Below are positions 16,563 to 24,714 of a stretch of 48,609 nt of DNA, in pieces. The notes under the pieces are model-generated. The model was not told where the DNA came from, searched no databases, and saw nothing but the letters and a program-made list of their open reading frames with translations. Source of the DNA: an uncultured Lachnospiraceae bacterium (lineage in GTDB: Bacteria; Bacillota; Clostridia; Lachnospirales; Lachnospiraceae); the NCBI GenBank assembly GCA_947179245.1, contig CAMXBD010000005.1, forward strand, positions 1-48,609, written 5' to 3'. The translations under genes and the position numbers were made by a program. Position 1 is the first letter of the stretch. Each line of letters opens with the position of its first letter.

Positions 16563-17492
16563 ATGAAACCGGTCTATGTGATTAATGGATTTCTGGAAAG
16601 CGGTAAAACAGAGTTTATTACCTATACGCTGTCACAGCCTTATTTTCAGGTGAGGGGAAAAACCTTGCTGATTCTGTGTGAAGAAGGTGAGAATGAGTAT
16701 GATGAGAAACTTCTTAAGTTAAGCCGGACAGAACTGGAATTGATTGAGGATGAGCAGGAATTTACTTCTGCCAGACTAATCGAATTAGAGAAAAAGCATA
16801 AGCCGGAGCGCATCATCATCGAATATAACGGAATGTGGAATTATAAGGCGGTGAAGCTGCCTTGGCATTGGAGAATCGAGCAGCAGATTACTACGATTGA
16901 TGCCTCGACGTTTCCTATGTACTTTACGAACATGAAGTCATTGCTTGCAGAGCAGATACGCGCATCGGAGATGATTATCTTCAACCGTTGTGACGGAGTG
17001 GAGGATTTGAGCAGCTATAAGCGCAATATTAAGGCAATCAACCCGAAAGCGGAGATTATATTTGAGGATTCCAACGGTGAAATCAATGAGATTATGGAGG
17101 ACGATCTTCCATATGATTTAAAATCACCTGTTATTGAACTGAATAATGAAGGATACGGGATATGGTATCTGGATTCATTGGACCACTTGGAGCGTTATGA
17201 GGGCAAGACTATTAAGTTTATCGGTATGGTATTGAAACCTAAGGATTTCCCTAAGGGATATTTTGTGCCGGGAAGAATGGCGATGACTTGCTGTGCGGAG
17301 GATATGGCGTTTCTGGGATTTGCCTGTGAATATGATAAGACGGATACTTTGACTGATAAACAGTGGGTAAAGGTGACTGCCAAGGTAGAGAAAGAGTATT
17401 TTGCGGATTATCAGGGAGAAGGCCCTATACTCCATGCGATCAGTGTGGAGCAGACGAAGGCGCCTAAAGATGAGATCATTAGTTTTACTTAG
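16563..17492 (+). CDS. CobW-N-type GTPase fused to a DUF1980-like domain
   Basis: A 309-residue protein. Residues 1-170 form a CobW-type P-loop domain with Walker A GFLESGKT (residues 9-16), EYNGMWN in place of the usual Walker B EPSG, and NRCDGVED as the nucleotide-specificity segment. The CxCC metal motif of COG0523 proteins is absent. Residues about 195-300 (YEGKTIKFIGMV, GYFVPGRMAMTCCAEDMAFLGF, DKQWVKVTAKVEKEY) resemble the C-terminal beta domain of the TIGR03943/DUF1980 family, whose partner is a DUF318-type permease; no permease gene is next to it. The pair with the His-rich GTPase suggests a role in metal or cofactor handling (inference). Confidence 0.7.
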   Translation: MKPVYVINGFLESGKTEFITYTLSQPYFQVRGKTLLILCEEGENEYDEKLLKLSRTELELIEDEQEFTSARLIELEKKHKPERIIIEYNGMWNYKAVKLPWHWRIEQQITTIDASTFPMYFTNMKSLLAEQIRASEMIIFNRCDGVEDLSSYKRNIKAINPKAEIIFEDSNGEINEIMEDDLPYDLKSPVIELNNEGYGIWYLDSLDHLERYEGKTIKFIGMVLKPKDFPKGYFVPGRMAMTCCAEDMAFLGFACEYDKTDTLTDKQWVKVTAKVEKEYFADYQGEGPILHAISVEQTKAPKDEIISFT

Positions 17493-17535
17493 CAGGCAGT
17501 CATAGACAGTTAAAGTAATGTATACCAATAAAACA

Positions 17536-17568
17536 GGGCACATAAACCTAATCGTTATGTGCTCTTTT
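17536..17568 (+). terminator. Intrinsic terminator after the GTPase pair
   Basis: GGGCACATAA (17536-17545) pairs with TTATGTGCTC (17555-17564; one G-U pair) followed by TTTT. It ends the two-gene unit. Confidence 0.8.
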
Positions 17569-17595
17569 ATATAGTATTAGTGAAAGATAGAAGAT

Positions 17596-18360
17596 ATGGC
17601 AGACGATAAAGAATTACAACTTTTGCGGAAGAGACTGCTGGAACTTGCAGAGCGCTCTTACAATAATAATGTTTACACATTTACGCCTTTCCTAGGGCTG
17701 TCTGAGCAGCAGGTTTTTTATGAGGTACAGCGGGATGTGGCGTATGCAGGTTATGACATGGAAGGCGGCAGTCCTTTGTGCGAACGCAGGATGATACGTT
17801 TTGGTTCACCGGAGACGCTGGGATATGAGGAAGCGTATCCGATACAATGTCTGAAAATCCAACCGTTGACTCCTAAATTTGCAGAGCACCTCACTCACCG
17901 CGATTTTTTGGGAGCAATCATGAATCTGGGAATCGAGCGGAGTACTGTGGGAGATATCTTTGTGGAAGATAAGGAAGCTGTCATTTTTTGTCAGGACAGT
18001 ATTGCAGTTTATCTGTCAGAAAATCTGGAACAGGTCAGGCGGACACGTGTTAAGTGTGTCGTAAGCGATGCAGCGGAACAGCTTCGTGCTCCTGTTACGG
18101 AGCAGGTGTCGCTGTCTGTAGCATCTGCCAGAATTGACACGGTGATATCGAAATTATACAATATAGCAAGAAGCCAGAGCGTGGAATTGTTAAAGAGTGG
18201 TCGGGTTTATGTGAATGGTAGGACAACAGAGAATAACAGTTATTTGCTTAAGAAGGATGATACGGTGACTGCGAGGGGCTTCGGCAGATTTGTTTATATT
18301 GGTGAACAGGGGGAGACCCGTAAGGGTAAGGTACGCATCGGAGTTGAAGTGTATCGATGA
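17596..18360 (+). CDS. ylmH: YlmH-type S4-domain RNA-binding protein
   Basis: A 254-residue cytoplasmic protein of the YlmH family. Residues 1-170 hold the alpha/beta domain with FTPFLGLSEQ, RMIRFGSPE and HRDFLGAIMNLGIERSTVGDI; residues 180-240 are an S4 RNA-binding domain (ARIDTVISKLYNIARSQSVELLKSGRVYVNG). YlmH-type proteins bind ribosome-associated peptidyl-tRNA in quality control and often lie near division genes; here it does not. The ribosome site upstream is weak. It lies 27 bases past the terminator of the preceding unit, so probably has its own promoter, which I cannot place. Confidence 0.85.
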   Translation: MADDKELQLLRKRLLELAERSYNNNVYTFTPFLGLSEQQVFYEVQRDVAYAGYDMEGGSPLCERRMIRFGSPETLGYEEAYPIQCLKIQPLTPKFAEHLTHRDFLGAIMNLGIERSTVGDIFVEDKEAVIFCQDSIAVYLSENLEQVRRTRVKCVVSDAAEQLRAPVTEQVSLSVASARIDTVISKLYNIARSQSVELLKSGRVYVNGRTTENNSYLLKKDDTVTARGFGRFVYIGEQGETRKGKVRIGVEVYR

Positions 18361-18398
18361 AATATAGGTTTACATAATGTTACAAAGGAGTTATGATT

Positions 18399-19310
18399 AT
18401 GATTCACTATAAGGCATTTCAATGGTTATTTTTCTTTTATGTGTATTGTTTTCTCGGTTGGTGTTTTGAGTCAGCATATGTGTCTGTCAAATCGAGGAAA
18501 CTTGTCAACAGAGGATTCATGAGAGGACCCTTTCTTCCGCTATACGGAAGCGGCGCCATTATGATGCTAGTCGTGTCCATGCCTTTTCGGGACAATGTAT
18601 GGCTTACTTATATAGCTGGAGTGATTGGCGCTACAGCTTTAGAATATGTAACAGGTGTTACGATGGAGGCGCTTTTTAAAGTCAGATATTGGGACTACTC
18701 CAATAAGCATTTTAATTTTCAAGGGCATATATGTTTATCTTCGTCTCTGGCGTGGGGATTTTTTACAATCCTGATGACAAGGGTGATACATCGGCCAATC
18801 GAGCAGTTTGGGTTATCGATTCCGGGCAGTGTGCTTTTTTATATGACTGCATTGCTCACGGTCTATATCGTAATAGACTTCACGTTGTCCTTCAAGGCCG
18901 CGCTGGATTTGAGAGATATCCTGATCAAAATGCAGAGAATAAGGGAAGAGATGGAACGTATGCAGCGTCGTCTGGACGTGATCGTTGCATTCAATAACGA
19001 GGAAAAAGAACAGAAAAAACAGGAGAGAGAACTTACACTCTCTGAACTCAGCTTTAATTTAAAACAGAAGTTTGCAGGTTTAAAAGAGAGTATACAGAAG
19101 AAACCTTCAGCGTATGGGGAAGGAATCAGGGAAGAGATTGCAGAACTCCGCGGCAGATTCAGCCACTATCCTGACCCTCAGAACAATTATACAGACATGT
19201 TAGATTTCTATAAGCGCGACATGATCCGCAATAATCCGACCATGGCATCCAAGAAGTTTAAGGGCGCTTTGGAAGAGTTGAAGAATATTGCAGGTAATAG
19301 GAAAAGGTAA
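18399..19310 (+). CDS. CmpB-like multi-pass membrane protein (putative ABC-transporter type IV family)
   Basis: A 303-residue membrane protein. The start at 18399 gives AAAGGAG an eight-base spacer; the ATG at 18393 would leave only two. It opens with a hydrophobic segment (FQWLFFFYVYCFLGWCFESAYV) and the conserved SRKLVNRGFMRGPFLPLYGSGA loop, with further hydrophobic segments near residues 45-60, 65-80, 107-127 and 138-160. Residues 165-300 are a charged helical cytoplasmic tail rich in Glu, Lys and Arg. The family is annotated as CmpB-type ABC permease although its function is uncertain. A TTATGTAAAC element (inverted, 18368-18377) lies directly before the ribosome site. Confidence 0.8.
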   Translation: MIHYKAFQWLFFFYVYCFLGWCFESAYVSVKSRKLVNRGFMRGPFLPLYGSGAIMMLVVSMPFRDNVWLTYIAGVIGATALEYVTGVTMEALFKVRYWDYSNKHFNFQGHICLSSSLAWGFFTILMTRVIHRPIEQFGLSIPGSVLFYMTALLTVYIVIDFTLSFKAALDLRDILIKMQRIREEMERMQRRLDVIVAFNNEEKEQKKQERELTLSELSFNLKQKFAGLKESIQKKPSAYGEGIREEIAELRGRFSHYPDPQNNYTDMLDFYKRDMIRNNPTMASKKFKGALEELKNIAGNRKR

Positions 19311-19320
19311 AGCAAATAAT

Positions 19321-19355
19321 GACGGGTAAGTATGCTGGAAGCATATTTACTCGTC
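19321..19355. terminator. Hairpin between convergent genes
   Basis: GACGGGTAAGTATGCT (19321-19336) pairs with AGCATATTTACTCGTC (19340-19355). It overlaps the stop and last codons of the minus-strand PHP gene and is followed on both sides by T-rich sequence without a clean T run; a bidirectional terminator is likely. Confidence 0.6.
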
Positions 19356-20183
19356 TTCTCTTTCGATTAAAATATATTTTGTCTTTTTTCGCCGGGTTGC
19401 ACGGATGGATTCGATAATATGATTTTCCATCAATTCTATGTTTCTGGCTTTGCGGCGAAGCAGTGCCGAGGCCCTGTTGTAAAACCAGAAAGAATATACG
19501 AGTACTTTGTTAACTTTGCCCAGCTTGGCTTTCGTCGTATGTTCATAATGAGTGCCGCCAACTATGGTTGCTTTGCCGGAACGGATATAGTTGATCAAGT
19601 CGGTTTCGTTTGATATGTTTTCCTGCAGGATTGTGTATCCGAAACCAACACCGTCTGCTCTATGCGAGTCGCTTCCGCCGAAGCATGGCAGATCATGTTC
19701 TTTGGCGAGTCTCATGGCACGCATATTGGAATCAGCATCTTCACATGCATTATAACCTTCTATAAAATCAAATTTATTGTAGATATTTACTGATATTCTG
19801 TCACGCAGAGTATTACGTATGCTTAAAAACTTCTCGCCGCATGGATGAGCGGGACCTATAATGCCGCCATAGTGGTGAACAATTTCGATCAGAAGCATGA
19901 CGGGCAGCCCACGCAGTTCCAAAATCGGCAATTTGACATTGGATGGCATAATGATCAGCATGTGTCCGGCATCTATGGTGTCATATTCTATACCCTTTAA
20001 AACAACGAAATTATCAGGTTTATGGGGTAATTTCAGATAGTAGCGATATGCCTTGTATGAATCGTGATCCGTGATCAGCATACCATGAAATCCTTTTTGT
20101 TTTAAGATTTCTATATTTTCCAGCAATTCCAGCTTACAGTCTGGTGAGCCTTCCTTGGTGTGACAGTGCATGTCCAGCTTCAT
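19347..20183 (-). CDS. PHP-domain metal-dependent phosphoesterase
   Basis: A 278-residue cytoplasmic protein of the PHP family. The metal-binding motif HCHTKEGSPDC is at the N-terminus (MKLDMHCHT), followed by LITDHDS, the GPAHPCGEKF region, a conserved ACEDADSNMRA segment and GGSDSHRAD near the C-terminus, all in the order expected for TrpH/YciV-like PHP proteins. The start at 20183 is chosen because AAAGGGG lies nine bases upstream; the longer reading frame has no ribosome site. The C-terminus has a basic tail. Substrate unknown. The gene faces the Trp T-box transcript, head to head. Confidence 0.8.
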   Translation of the reverse strand: MKLDMHCHTKEGSPDCKLELLENIEILKQKGFHGMLITDHDSYKAYRYYLKLPHKPDNFVVLKGIEYDTIDAGHMLIIMPSNVKLPILELRGLPVMLLIEIVHHYGGIIGPAHPCGEKFLSIRNTLRDRISVNIYNKFDFIEGYNACEDADSNMRAMRLAKEHDLPCFGGSDSHRADGVGFGYTILQENISNETDLINYIRSGKATIVGGTHYEHTTKAKLGKVNKVLVYSFWFYNRASALLRRKARNIELMENHIIESIRATRRKKTKYILIEREDE

Positions 20184-20353
20184 GTATAGCATCCCCTTTA
20201 ACTTAACAACATATTGGTATCGATAACATATATCGGTACACAAAATGTATTCTACCCTTTTTGAAAAGAAATTTCTATAGATTTCATAGAATTTTAAAGG
20301 AATATCAGAGGGATTTTTTGGAAACATTAGAATTTTTTTGAATAATTATAGTA

Positions 20354-20382
20354 TTGACAATTCATTTCAGATGGATTATTGT
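20354..20382 (+). promoter_or_regulatory. Promoter of the T-box/trpXYZ transcript
   Basis: TTGACA (20354-20359), 17 bases, TATTGT (20377-20382). It lies about 45 bases before the T-box core. A second TTGACA at 20412 has no fitting -10. Confidence 0.5.
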
Positions 20383-20424
20383 AATAAAAGTAAATAAGCT
20401 TGTTTACAATATTGACAATAAATA

Positions 20425-20709
20425 TTAAACCTGTGAGAAAGAGTAGTAGAGGCAGTGAAACTGGTACAGAGAGCCGCAGTTGGTGGGAAGCGGTACAGTG
20501 ATCGTCTTGAATGGGCTTTCGAGGCTGACCTGAAATAACAGTAGGAGTCGGCGGGAACCGTACCCGTTATCAATGCGGCATATATACATCGACATCGATT
20601 TGTATGTGATAAGAGGTGGACGTCATCTTATGATGCGTCAAGTTGAGTGGTACCGCGATAATAAGTTTAGTTTATTACCGTCTCAGACATTTGTCTGGGG
20701 CGGTTTTTT
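20425..20709 (+). promoter_or_regulatory. T-box riboswitch, tryptophan specifier (UGG)
   Basis: A leader that senses uncharged tRNA. Stem I begins with GAGAAAGAGTAGTAGAGGCAG near 20436, includes the distal loop region AGAGAGCCGCAGTTGGTGGGAAG, and holds the specifier in CTTGAATGGGCTTTCGAGG, where TGG (20512-20514) follows the conserved GAA: tryptophan. The T-box sequence GTGGTACCGCG lies at 20647-20657. The terminator hairpin ACCGTCTCAGAC...GGGGCGGT with six T runs from 20677 to 20709. When Trp-tRNA is uncharged the antiterminator should form and the ABC importer genes be transcribed. Known Trp T-boxes precede trp and trpXYZ genes. The start of the leader is approximate. Confidence 0.92.
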
Positions 20710-20778
20710 GCGCGTATGAGCTCATATACGCAAAGATTAATTATAATGTGTGTTGTGTTTAGAATGGAGGAGAAGAAT

Positions 20779-21837
20779 ATGAAAAAGAAAGCAGCAACAT
20801 TAATAGCAGCAGTAATGGCAGTAACAGCACTTGCCGGATGTGGAGGTTCGCAGGGCACAGATGGCGCAGCAGCGGGTGAGGCAGTCGATGGTGCAAATAG
20901 TGGTACGGTCTATAAGGTTGGTATCGTACAGTTTGTAGATGATGCTTCATTGAATCAGATTGAGGCGGCCATTGAGAAAGAGCTGGACGCTAAGGCGGCG
21001 GAACTGGGAGTTACATTTAATTATGGAGATTACACTTATAACGGGCAGGCGGATTCCACAGTACTGAATCAAATTGCTTCCGAATTGGTTGCATCCGAAG
21101 TGGATGTGATCGTACCTATTGCGACGCCGGCGGCAATGATCATGCAGAATGCTACGGAAGAAAACCAGATTCCTGTAGTTTTTTCAGCGGTATCCGATCC
21201 TGTGGGAGCCGGACTCGTGGCAAATATGGATGCACCCGGTTCTAATATAACAGGAACATCCGACGCATTGAATACCGAGGCGGTTATGGATCTGATCTTT
21301 GCGGCCAATCCGGATATCAAGACACTGGGTCTTTTGTATAATAAGAGTGAGGATGCGTCGAAAGCTCCCGTTGAGGCAGCTAAGAATTACTGCGCATCCA
21401 AGGGAGTCGAGGTGATTGAGAAGACCGGAACGACCAATGATGAGATTTCTCTTGCGGCTGATGCTTTGATTTCAAGTGGTGCGGAAGCAGTTTTTACACC
21501 TACGGACAATACAGTTATGACGGCGGAATTAGCAATCTATGAGAAGTTTATCGATGCAGGGGTTCCGCATTACGGCGGTGCAGATTCTTTTGCACTTAAC
21601 GGGGCGTTTCTCGGTTACGGAGTGAATTATGAGGAATTGGGAACTGCGACAGCGGATATGATCGTGGAGGTTCTAGTGAATGGCGCCGATCCGGCATCCA
21701 CCGCGGTTGTTACCATGGATAACGGTATCGCCACAGTCAACACGGAGACGGCAGAGACAATTGGCTTGGATTACAGTATGTTTGCGGATATGTGTACAGA
21801 ATTGAAAGAAATTGTTACGGCAAAAGAGTTTGAGTAG
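20779..21837 (+). CDS. trpX: ABC transporter substrate-binding lipoprotein, probable tryptophan (TrpX type)
   Basis: A 352-residue lipoprotein with signal peptide and lipobox LAGC (Cys21), of the ABC_sub_bind family (periplasmic-binding fold type I). Seen: VGIVQFVDDASLNQIEAAIEKEL, the IVPIATPAAM strand, FSAVSDPVGAGLV, the GTSDALNTEAVMDLI block, TLGLLYNKSEDASK and the EAVFTPTDNTVM segment. The start at 20779 has GGAGGAGAA upstream; the earlier ATG at 20716 would add 21 non-signal residues. It is preceded by the Trp T-box, so the ligand is inferred to be tryptophan or a precursor; the binding residues were not checked. The permease gene follows. Confidence 0.85.
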   Translation: MKKKAATLIAAVMAVTALAGCGGSQGTDGAAAGEAVDGANSGTVYKVGIVQFVDDASLNQIEAAIEKELDAKAAELGVTFNYGDYTYNGQADSTVLNQIASELVASEVDVIVPIATPAAMIMQNATEENQIPVVFSAVSDPVGAGLVANMDAPGSNITGTSDALNTEAVMDLIFAANPDIKTLGLLYNKSEDASKAPVEAAKNYCASKGVEVIEKTGTTNDEISLAADALISSGAEAVFTPTDNTVMTAELAIYEKFIDAGVPHYGGADSFALNGAFLGYGVNYEELGTATADMIVEVLVNGADPASTAVVTMDNGIATVNTETAETIGLDYSMFADMCTELKEIVTAKEFE

Positions 21838-21876
21838 TCATGTTATAAGAATTATTATCAATAGAAAGAGGTTAGC

Positions 21877-22833
21877 ATGGGAGCTATATTCACGTTTTCA
21901 ATTTTTCAAAGCGCGCTGGAATTAGGATGCATCTATTCTTTGGTGGCATTGGCTTTGTTTATATCTTTTAGCATTTTAAATATAGCGGATCTGTCTACGG
22001 ATGGTTGTTTTACGCTCGGCTGTGCCGTGGGCGCTATGGTCACCATGTCCGGACATCCGTTTCTGGCATTTCCGGCGGCTATGGCGGCGGGTGTGTGTTC
22101 CGGATTTGTGACTGCATTTTTGCAGACAAAGATGGGAGTTCCGTCTATTCTTGCCGGTATTATCGTTAATACGGGATTGTATACCATTAATATTGCGGTC
22201 ATGGGATTTTCATCAAATATAAATCTTTTTGGCTGTGATACGATATTCAGCCTTGCAAAGGAAGTATCCGAAACTGAATGGTACGGTAACTGGTATAAGA
22301 TTGTGATTGTAGCGGCTATTGTTTTAATTACGGGTGTTATCCTTGCATGGTTCCTCAACACGAGATTAGGATTGTCTATTCGTGCTACGGGCGACAATGA
22401 ATATATGGTGCGTGCATCCAGCATTAATCCTGTTTTTACAATTACAGTGGGACTGTGTGCAGCTAATTCCCTGACGGCTTTGTCCGGGGCAGTTCTTGCG
22501 CAGTATCAGAAATCATGTGATATTAATCTGGGTACGGGTATGGTGACGATTGCGCTTGCCAGTCTGATTATTGGCGAGACATTGATCGGTAAGGGCGGAA
22601 TGTTTAAGAAAGTTGTGGGTGTTATTCTCGGAAGCTGTCTGTATCGTTTCATTGTAGCGATAGCCCTGCGCCTGAGTGTGCCGGCAGAATGTTTGAAACT
22701 CGTATCGGCACTAATCGTTGCATTTGCTATTGCTTTCCCTTACCTGAAAGGACAGGCAGCGTTCTACAAGACGCGCAGAATGCCGCTTGGAATAGGAGAA
22801 AGGAACGGGAAAGGCGGTGATAACATATGTTGA
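21877..22833 (+). CDS. trpY: ABC transporter permease (TrpY type)
   Basis: A 318-residue membrane protein with about eight hydrophobic segments, of the branched-chain-type permease family (BPD_transp_2). Seen: LGCIYSLVALALFISFSILNIADLSTDG, where the DLS(T/V)DG loop is typical, GVPSILAGIIVNTGLYTINIAVMG, the cytoplasmic loop RLGLSIRATGDNEYMVRASSIN corresponding to the EAA region, and SALSGAVLAQYQ-like and IGETLIGKGG blocks. It follows the binding protein by 39 bases and its stop overlaps the start of the ATPase gene by seven bases (ATATGTTGA), so the two are coupled. Confidence 0.87.
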   Translation: MGAIFTFSIFQSALELGCIYSLVALALFISFSILNIADLSTDGCFTLGCAVGAMVTMSGHPFLAFPAAMAAGVCSGFVTAFLQTKMGVPSILAGIIVNTGLYTINIAVMGFSSNINLFGCDTIFSLAKEVSETEWYGNWYKIVIVAAIVLITGVILAWFLNTRLGLSIRATGDNEYMVRASSINPVFTITVGLCAANSLTALSGAVLAQYQKSCDINLGTGMVTIALASLIIGETLIGKGGMFKKVVGVILGSCLYRFIVAIALRLSVPAECLKLVSALIVAFAIAFPYLKGQAAFYKTRRMPLGIGERNGKGGDNIC

Positions 22834-23627
22834 AACTTAAGATGATCTCTAAAGTTTTTAATCCCGGAACAGTGAATGAGAAAAAGGCGTTAGACCATGT
22901 GAATCTGGAACTGGCGGATGGAGATTTTGCAACGATAGTCGGGAGCAACGGTGCGGGAAAATCCACACTATTTAATGCGGTCACGGGTTCCTTTTATGTG
23001 GATGAGGGTCAGATTATTCTGGCTGGAGAGGATATTACTTACAGAAAGGAGCATATCCGGAGTAAAGAGATCGGTCATCTTTTCCAAGATCCGTTAAAAG
23101 GCTCAGCGCCTCATATGACTATTGAGGAAAATATGGCGTTGGCATATCTGCGTGCATCTACTGCTTCTCATGCATATTTCAGCCGGATCAGCAGGAAAGA
23201 AAAGCAGATGTTTAGAGAACAGCTTTCTTTGCTGGACATGGGGCTGGAGGATCGCATGAAGCAGCCGGTAGGACTTCTCTCTGGAGGACAGAGGCAGGCG
23301 CTGACTTTATTGATGGCGACTATGGTGACACCGAAAATATTATTGCTTGATGAGCATACGGCAGCGCTTGATCCTTCAACGGCTCAGAAGGTGCTGGAAC
23401 TGACACGCAGAATCGTAGCTGAGCGGAGAATTACCTGCCTTATGGTAACTCATAACATGCATCAGGCATTGGAACTTGGCAACCGCACGCTGATGATGGA
23501 CGGCGGGCGCATTGTTCTCGATGTTCAAGGGGAGGAACGGGAGAAAATGACGGTGGATGACTTGCTGGCAAGGTTTAAGGATCAGGCTGGCAGGCAGTTA
23601 GATAATGACAGGATATTGCTGTCATAA
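22827..23627 (+). CDS. trpZ: ABC transporter ATP-binding protein (TrpZ type)
   Basis: A 266-residue ATPase. Walker A is VGSNGAGKSTLFNAVTG (near residue 40), the Q loop is in HLFQDPLKGS, the signature is LLSGGQRQALTLL (residues 150-162), Walker B is PKILLLDEHTAALDP with the acidic Glu following Asp, and the H loop is MVTHNMHQ. The LSGGQ motif and D loop are intact, so it should be active. It forms the third gene of the T-box-controlled operon and ends before an intrinsic terminator. Confidence 0.92.
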   Translation: MLKLKMISKVFNPGTVNEKKALDHVNLELADGDFATIVGSNGAGKSTLFNAVTGSFYVDEGQIILAGEDITYRKEHIRSKEIGHLFQDPLKGSAPHMTIEENMALAYLRASTASHAYFSRISRKEKQMFREQLSLLDMGLEDRMKQPVGLLSGGQRQALTLLMATMVTPKILLLDEHTAALDPSTAQKVLELTRRIVAERRITCLMVTHNMHQALELGNRTLMMDGGRIVLDVQGEEREKMTVDDLLARFKDQAGRQLDNDRILLS

Positions 23628-23673
23628 CGGGAATATTTTTGATAATTATATAAGAGAGTTAGAGTAATGGTGA

Positions 23674-23702
23674 AGAGTCTGCTTTTTTGCGGGCTCTTTT
23701 TG
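23674..23702 (+). terminator. Intrinsic terminator after trpXYZ
   Basis: AGAGTCTGC (23674-23682) pairs with GCGGGCTCT (23689-23697), with G-U pairs, and is followed by five T. Confidence 0.85.
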
Positions 23703-23715
23703 TATCCTTTTTTGT

Positions 23716-23744
23716 GTCATAACTTGGACAAAGGTTCATATATT
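23716..23744 (+). promoter_or_regulatory. Possible sigma-E promoter of the spoIIIA operon
   Basis: GTCATAA (23716-23722), 14 bases, CATATATT (23737-23744). The -10 matches six of eight positions of the sigma-E consensus CATACAMT, and spacing is as expected. In B. subtilis spoIIIA is sigma-E dependent. It lies 19 bases before the first start codon. Confidence 0.5.
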
Positions 23745-23763
23745 GAGATAAGGGGGAATGGGG

Positions 23764-24714
23764 ATGAGGCAGGAAGAGGTACTTTATATGTTCCCTGAAT
23801 CCATGCGCAGCCAATGGGAATGTACGGCAAAACAGGCGGACAAACTACAGGAGATCAGACTTCGGGTAAATGTACCCGCGGCGGTACTGATCAATAACAG
23901 AGAGTGGTTTCTGGATACAGAAGGCCGGCTGGTGGACATGCCGCCACATGGAGCCCAAAATAGACCGGAGGAATTGGAGCAGATATTAAAACATTTGTGC
24001 CAATATTCGGTATATGCTTTTGCAGATGAGATACGGCAGGGGTTTTTGACGATACAGGGCGGGCATCGTGTGGGGCTTTCCGGGCAGGTTATTCTGGAAG
24101 GAGACGGCAAAGTGCGAAATTTAAAATACATACGTTATTTAAATATCCGTATGGCACATGAAATCAAAGGAGTGTCAGATGTTATTCTTCCGCATCTTTA
24201 TAATAAGAGCGGACAGGTACTCAATACCTTGTTGATTTCACCGCCGGGATGCGGAAAGACTACTATGCTGCGTGACATGATCAGAAATCTGTCTGATGGA
24301 ACAAAGTACGGTAAAGGAGTAAATGTCAGCGTGGTGGATGAGCGGTCGGAGATAGCGGGCAGTTACCTCGGAGTTGCACAGAACGATGTAGGAATACGGA
24401 CGGATGTATTGGACGGCTGCCCGAAGAGGGAAGGCATGATGATGTTGATCCGTGCCATGGCGCCACAGGTTCTGGCAGTGGATGAGCTGGGAAATGAAGA
24501 TGATATTCAGGCACTTCGGATGGCAAGTGGATGCGGATGTAAGCTGATTGCTACGGTTCATGGCGGTTCGTTGGAAGAAATTAAACATAAAAAATACATG
24601 CGTAATGTTATCGAGGATGGATTGTTTGACCGTTATCTGGTACTTACAAAACGAAACGGGCGCTGTGAAGTGGAAGGTATCTATGATGGAGAAGGAGAGA
24701 GATGCTTAAATTAG
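23764..24714 (+). CDS. spoIIIAA: Stage III sporulation protein AA (secretion-type ATPase)
   Basis: A 316-residue cytoplasmic ATPase of the type II/IV secretion superfamily that powers the SpoIIIA-SpoIIQ channel between mother cell and forespore. Walker A is SPPGCGKTTMLRDM (near residue 158), Walker B MAPQVLAVDELG, and the conserved Asp/Glu box VVDERSEIAGSYLG is present. The start at 23764 is chosen because AGGGGG leaves seven bases to it and one to the ATG at 23758. The N-terminal part (RLRVNVPAAVLI, GLSGQVIL) matches the family. It overlaps spoIIIAB by 13 bases. Confidence 0.95.
   Translation: MRQEEVLYMFPESMRSQWECTAKQADKLQEIRLRVNVPAAVLINNREWFLDTEGRLVDMPPHGAQNRPEELEQILKHLCQYSVYAFADEIRQGFLTIQGGHRVGLSGQVILEGDGKVRNLKYIRYLNIRMAHEIKGVSDVILPHLYNKSGQVLNTLLISPPGCGKTTMLRDMIRNLSDGTKYGKGVNVSVVDERSEIAGSYLGVAQNDVGIRTDVLDGCPKREGMMMLIRAMAPQVLAVDELGNEDDIQALRMASGCGCKLIATVHGGSLEEIKHKKYMRNVIEDGLFDRYLVLTKRNGRCEVEGIYDGEGERCLN

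Noticed and set aside
20379-20417. Second TTGACA as an alternative T-box promoter
   Set aside because: The -10 at 17 bases would fall inside the T-box Stem I sequence, and the one at 20354 fits better.
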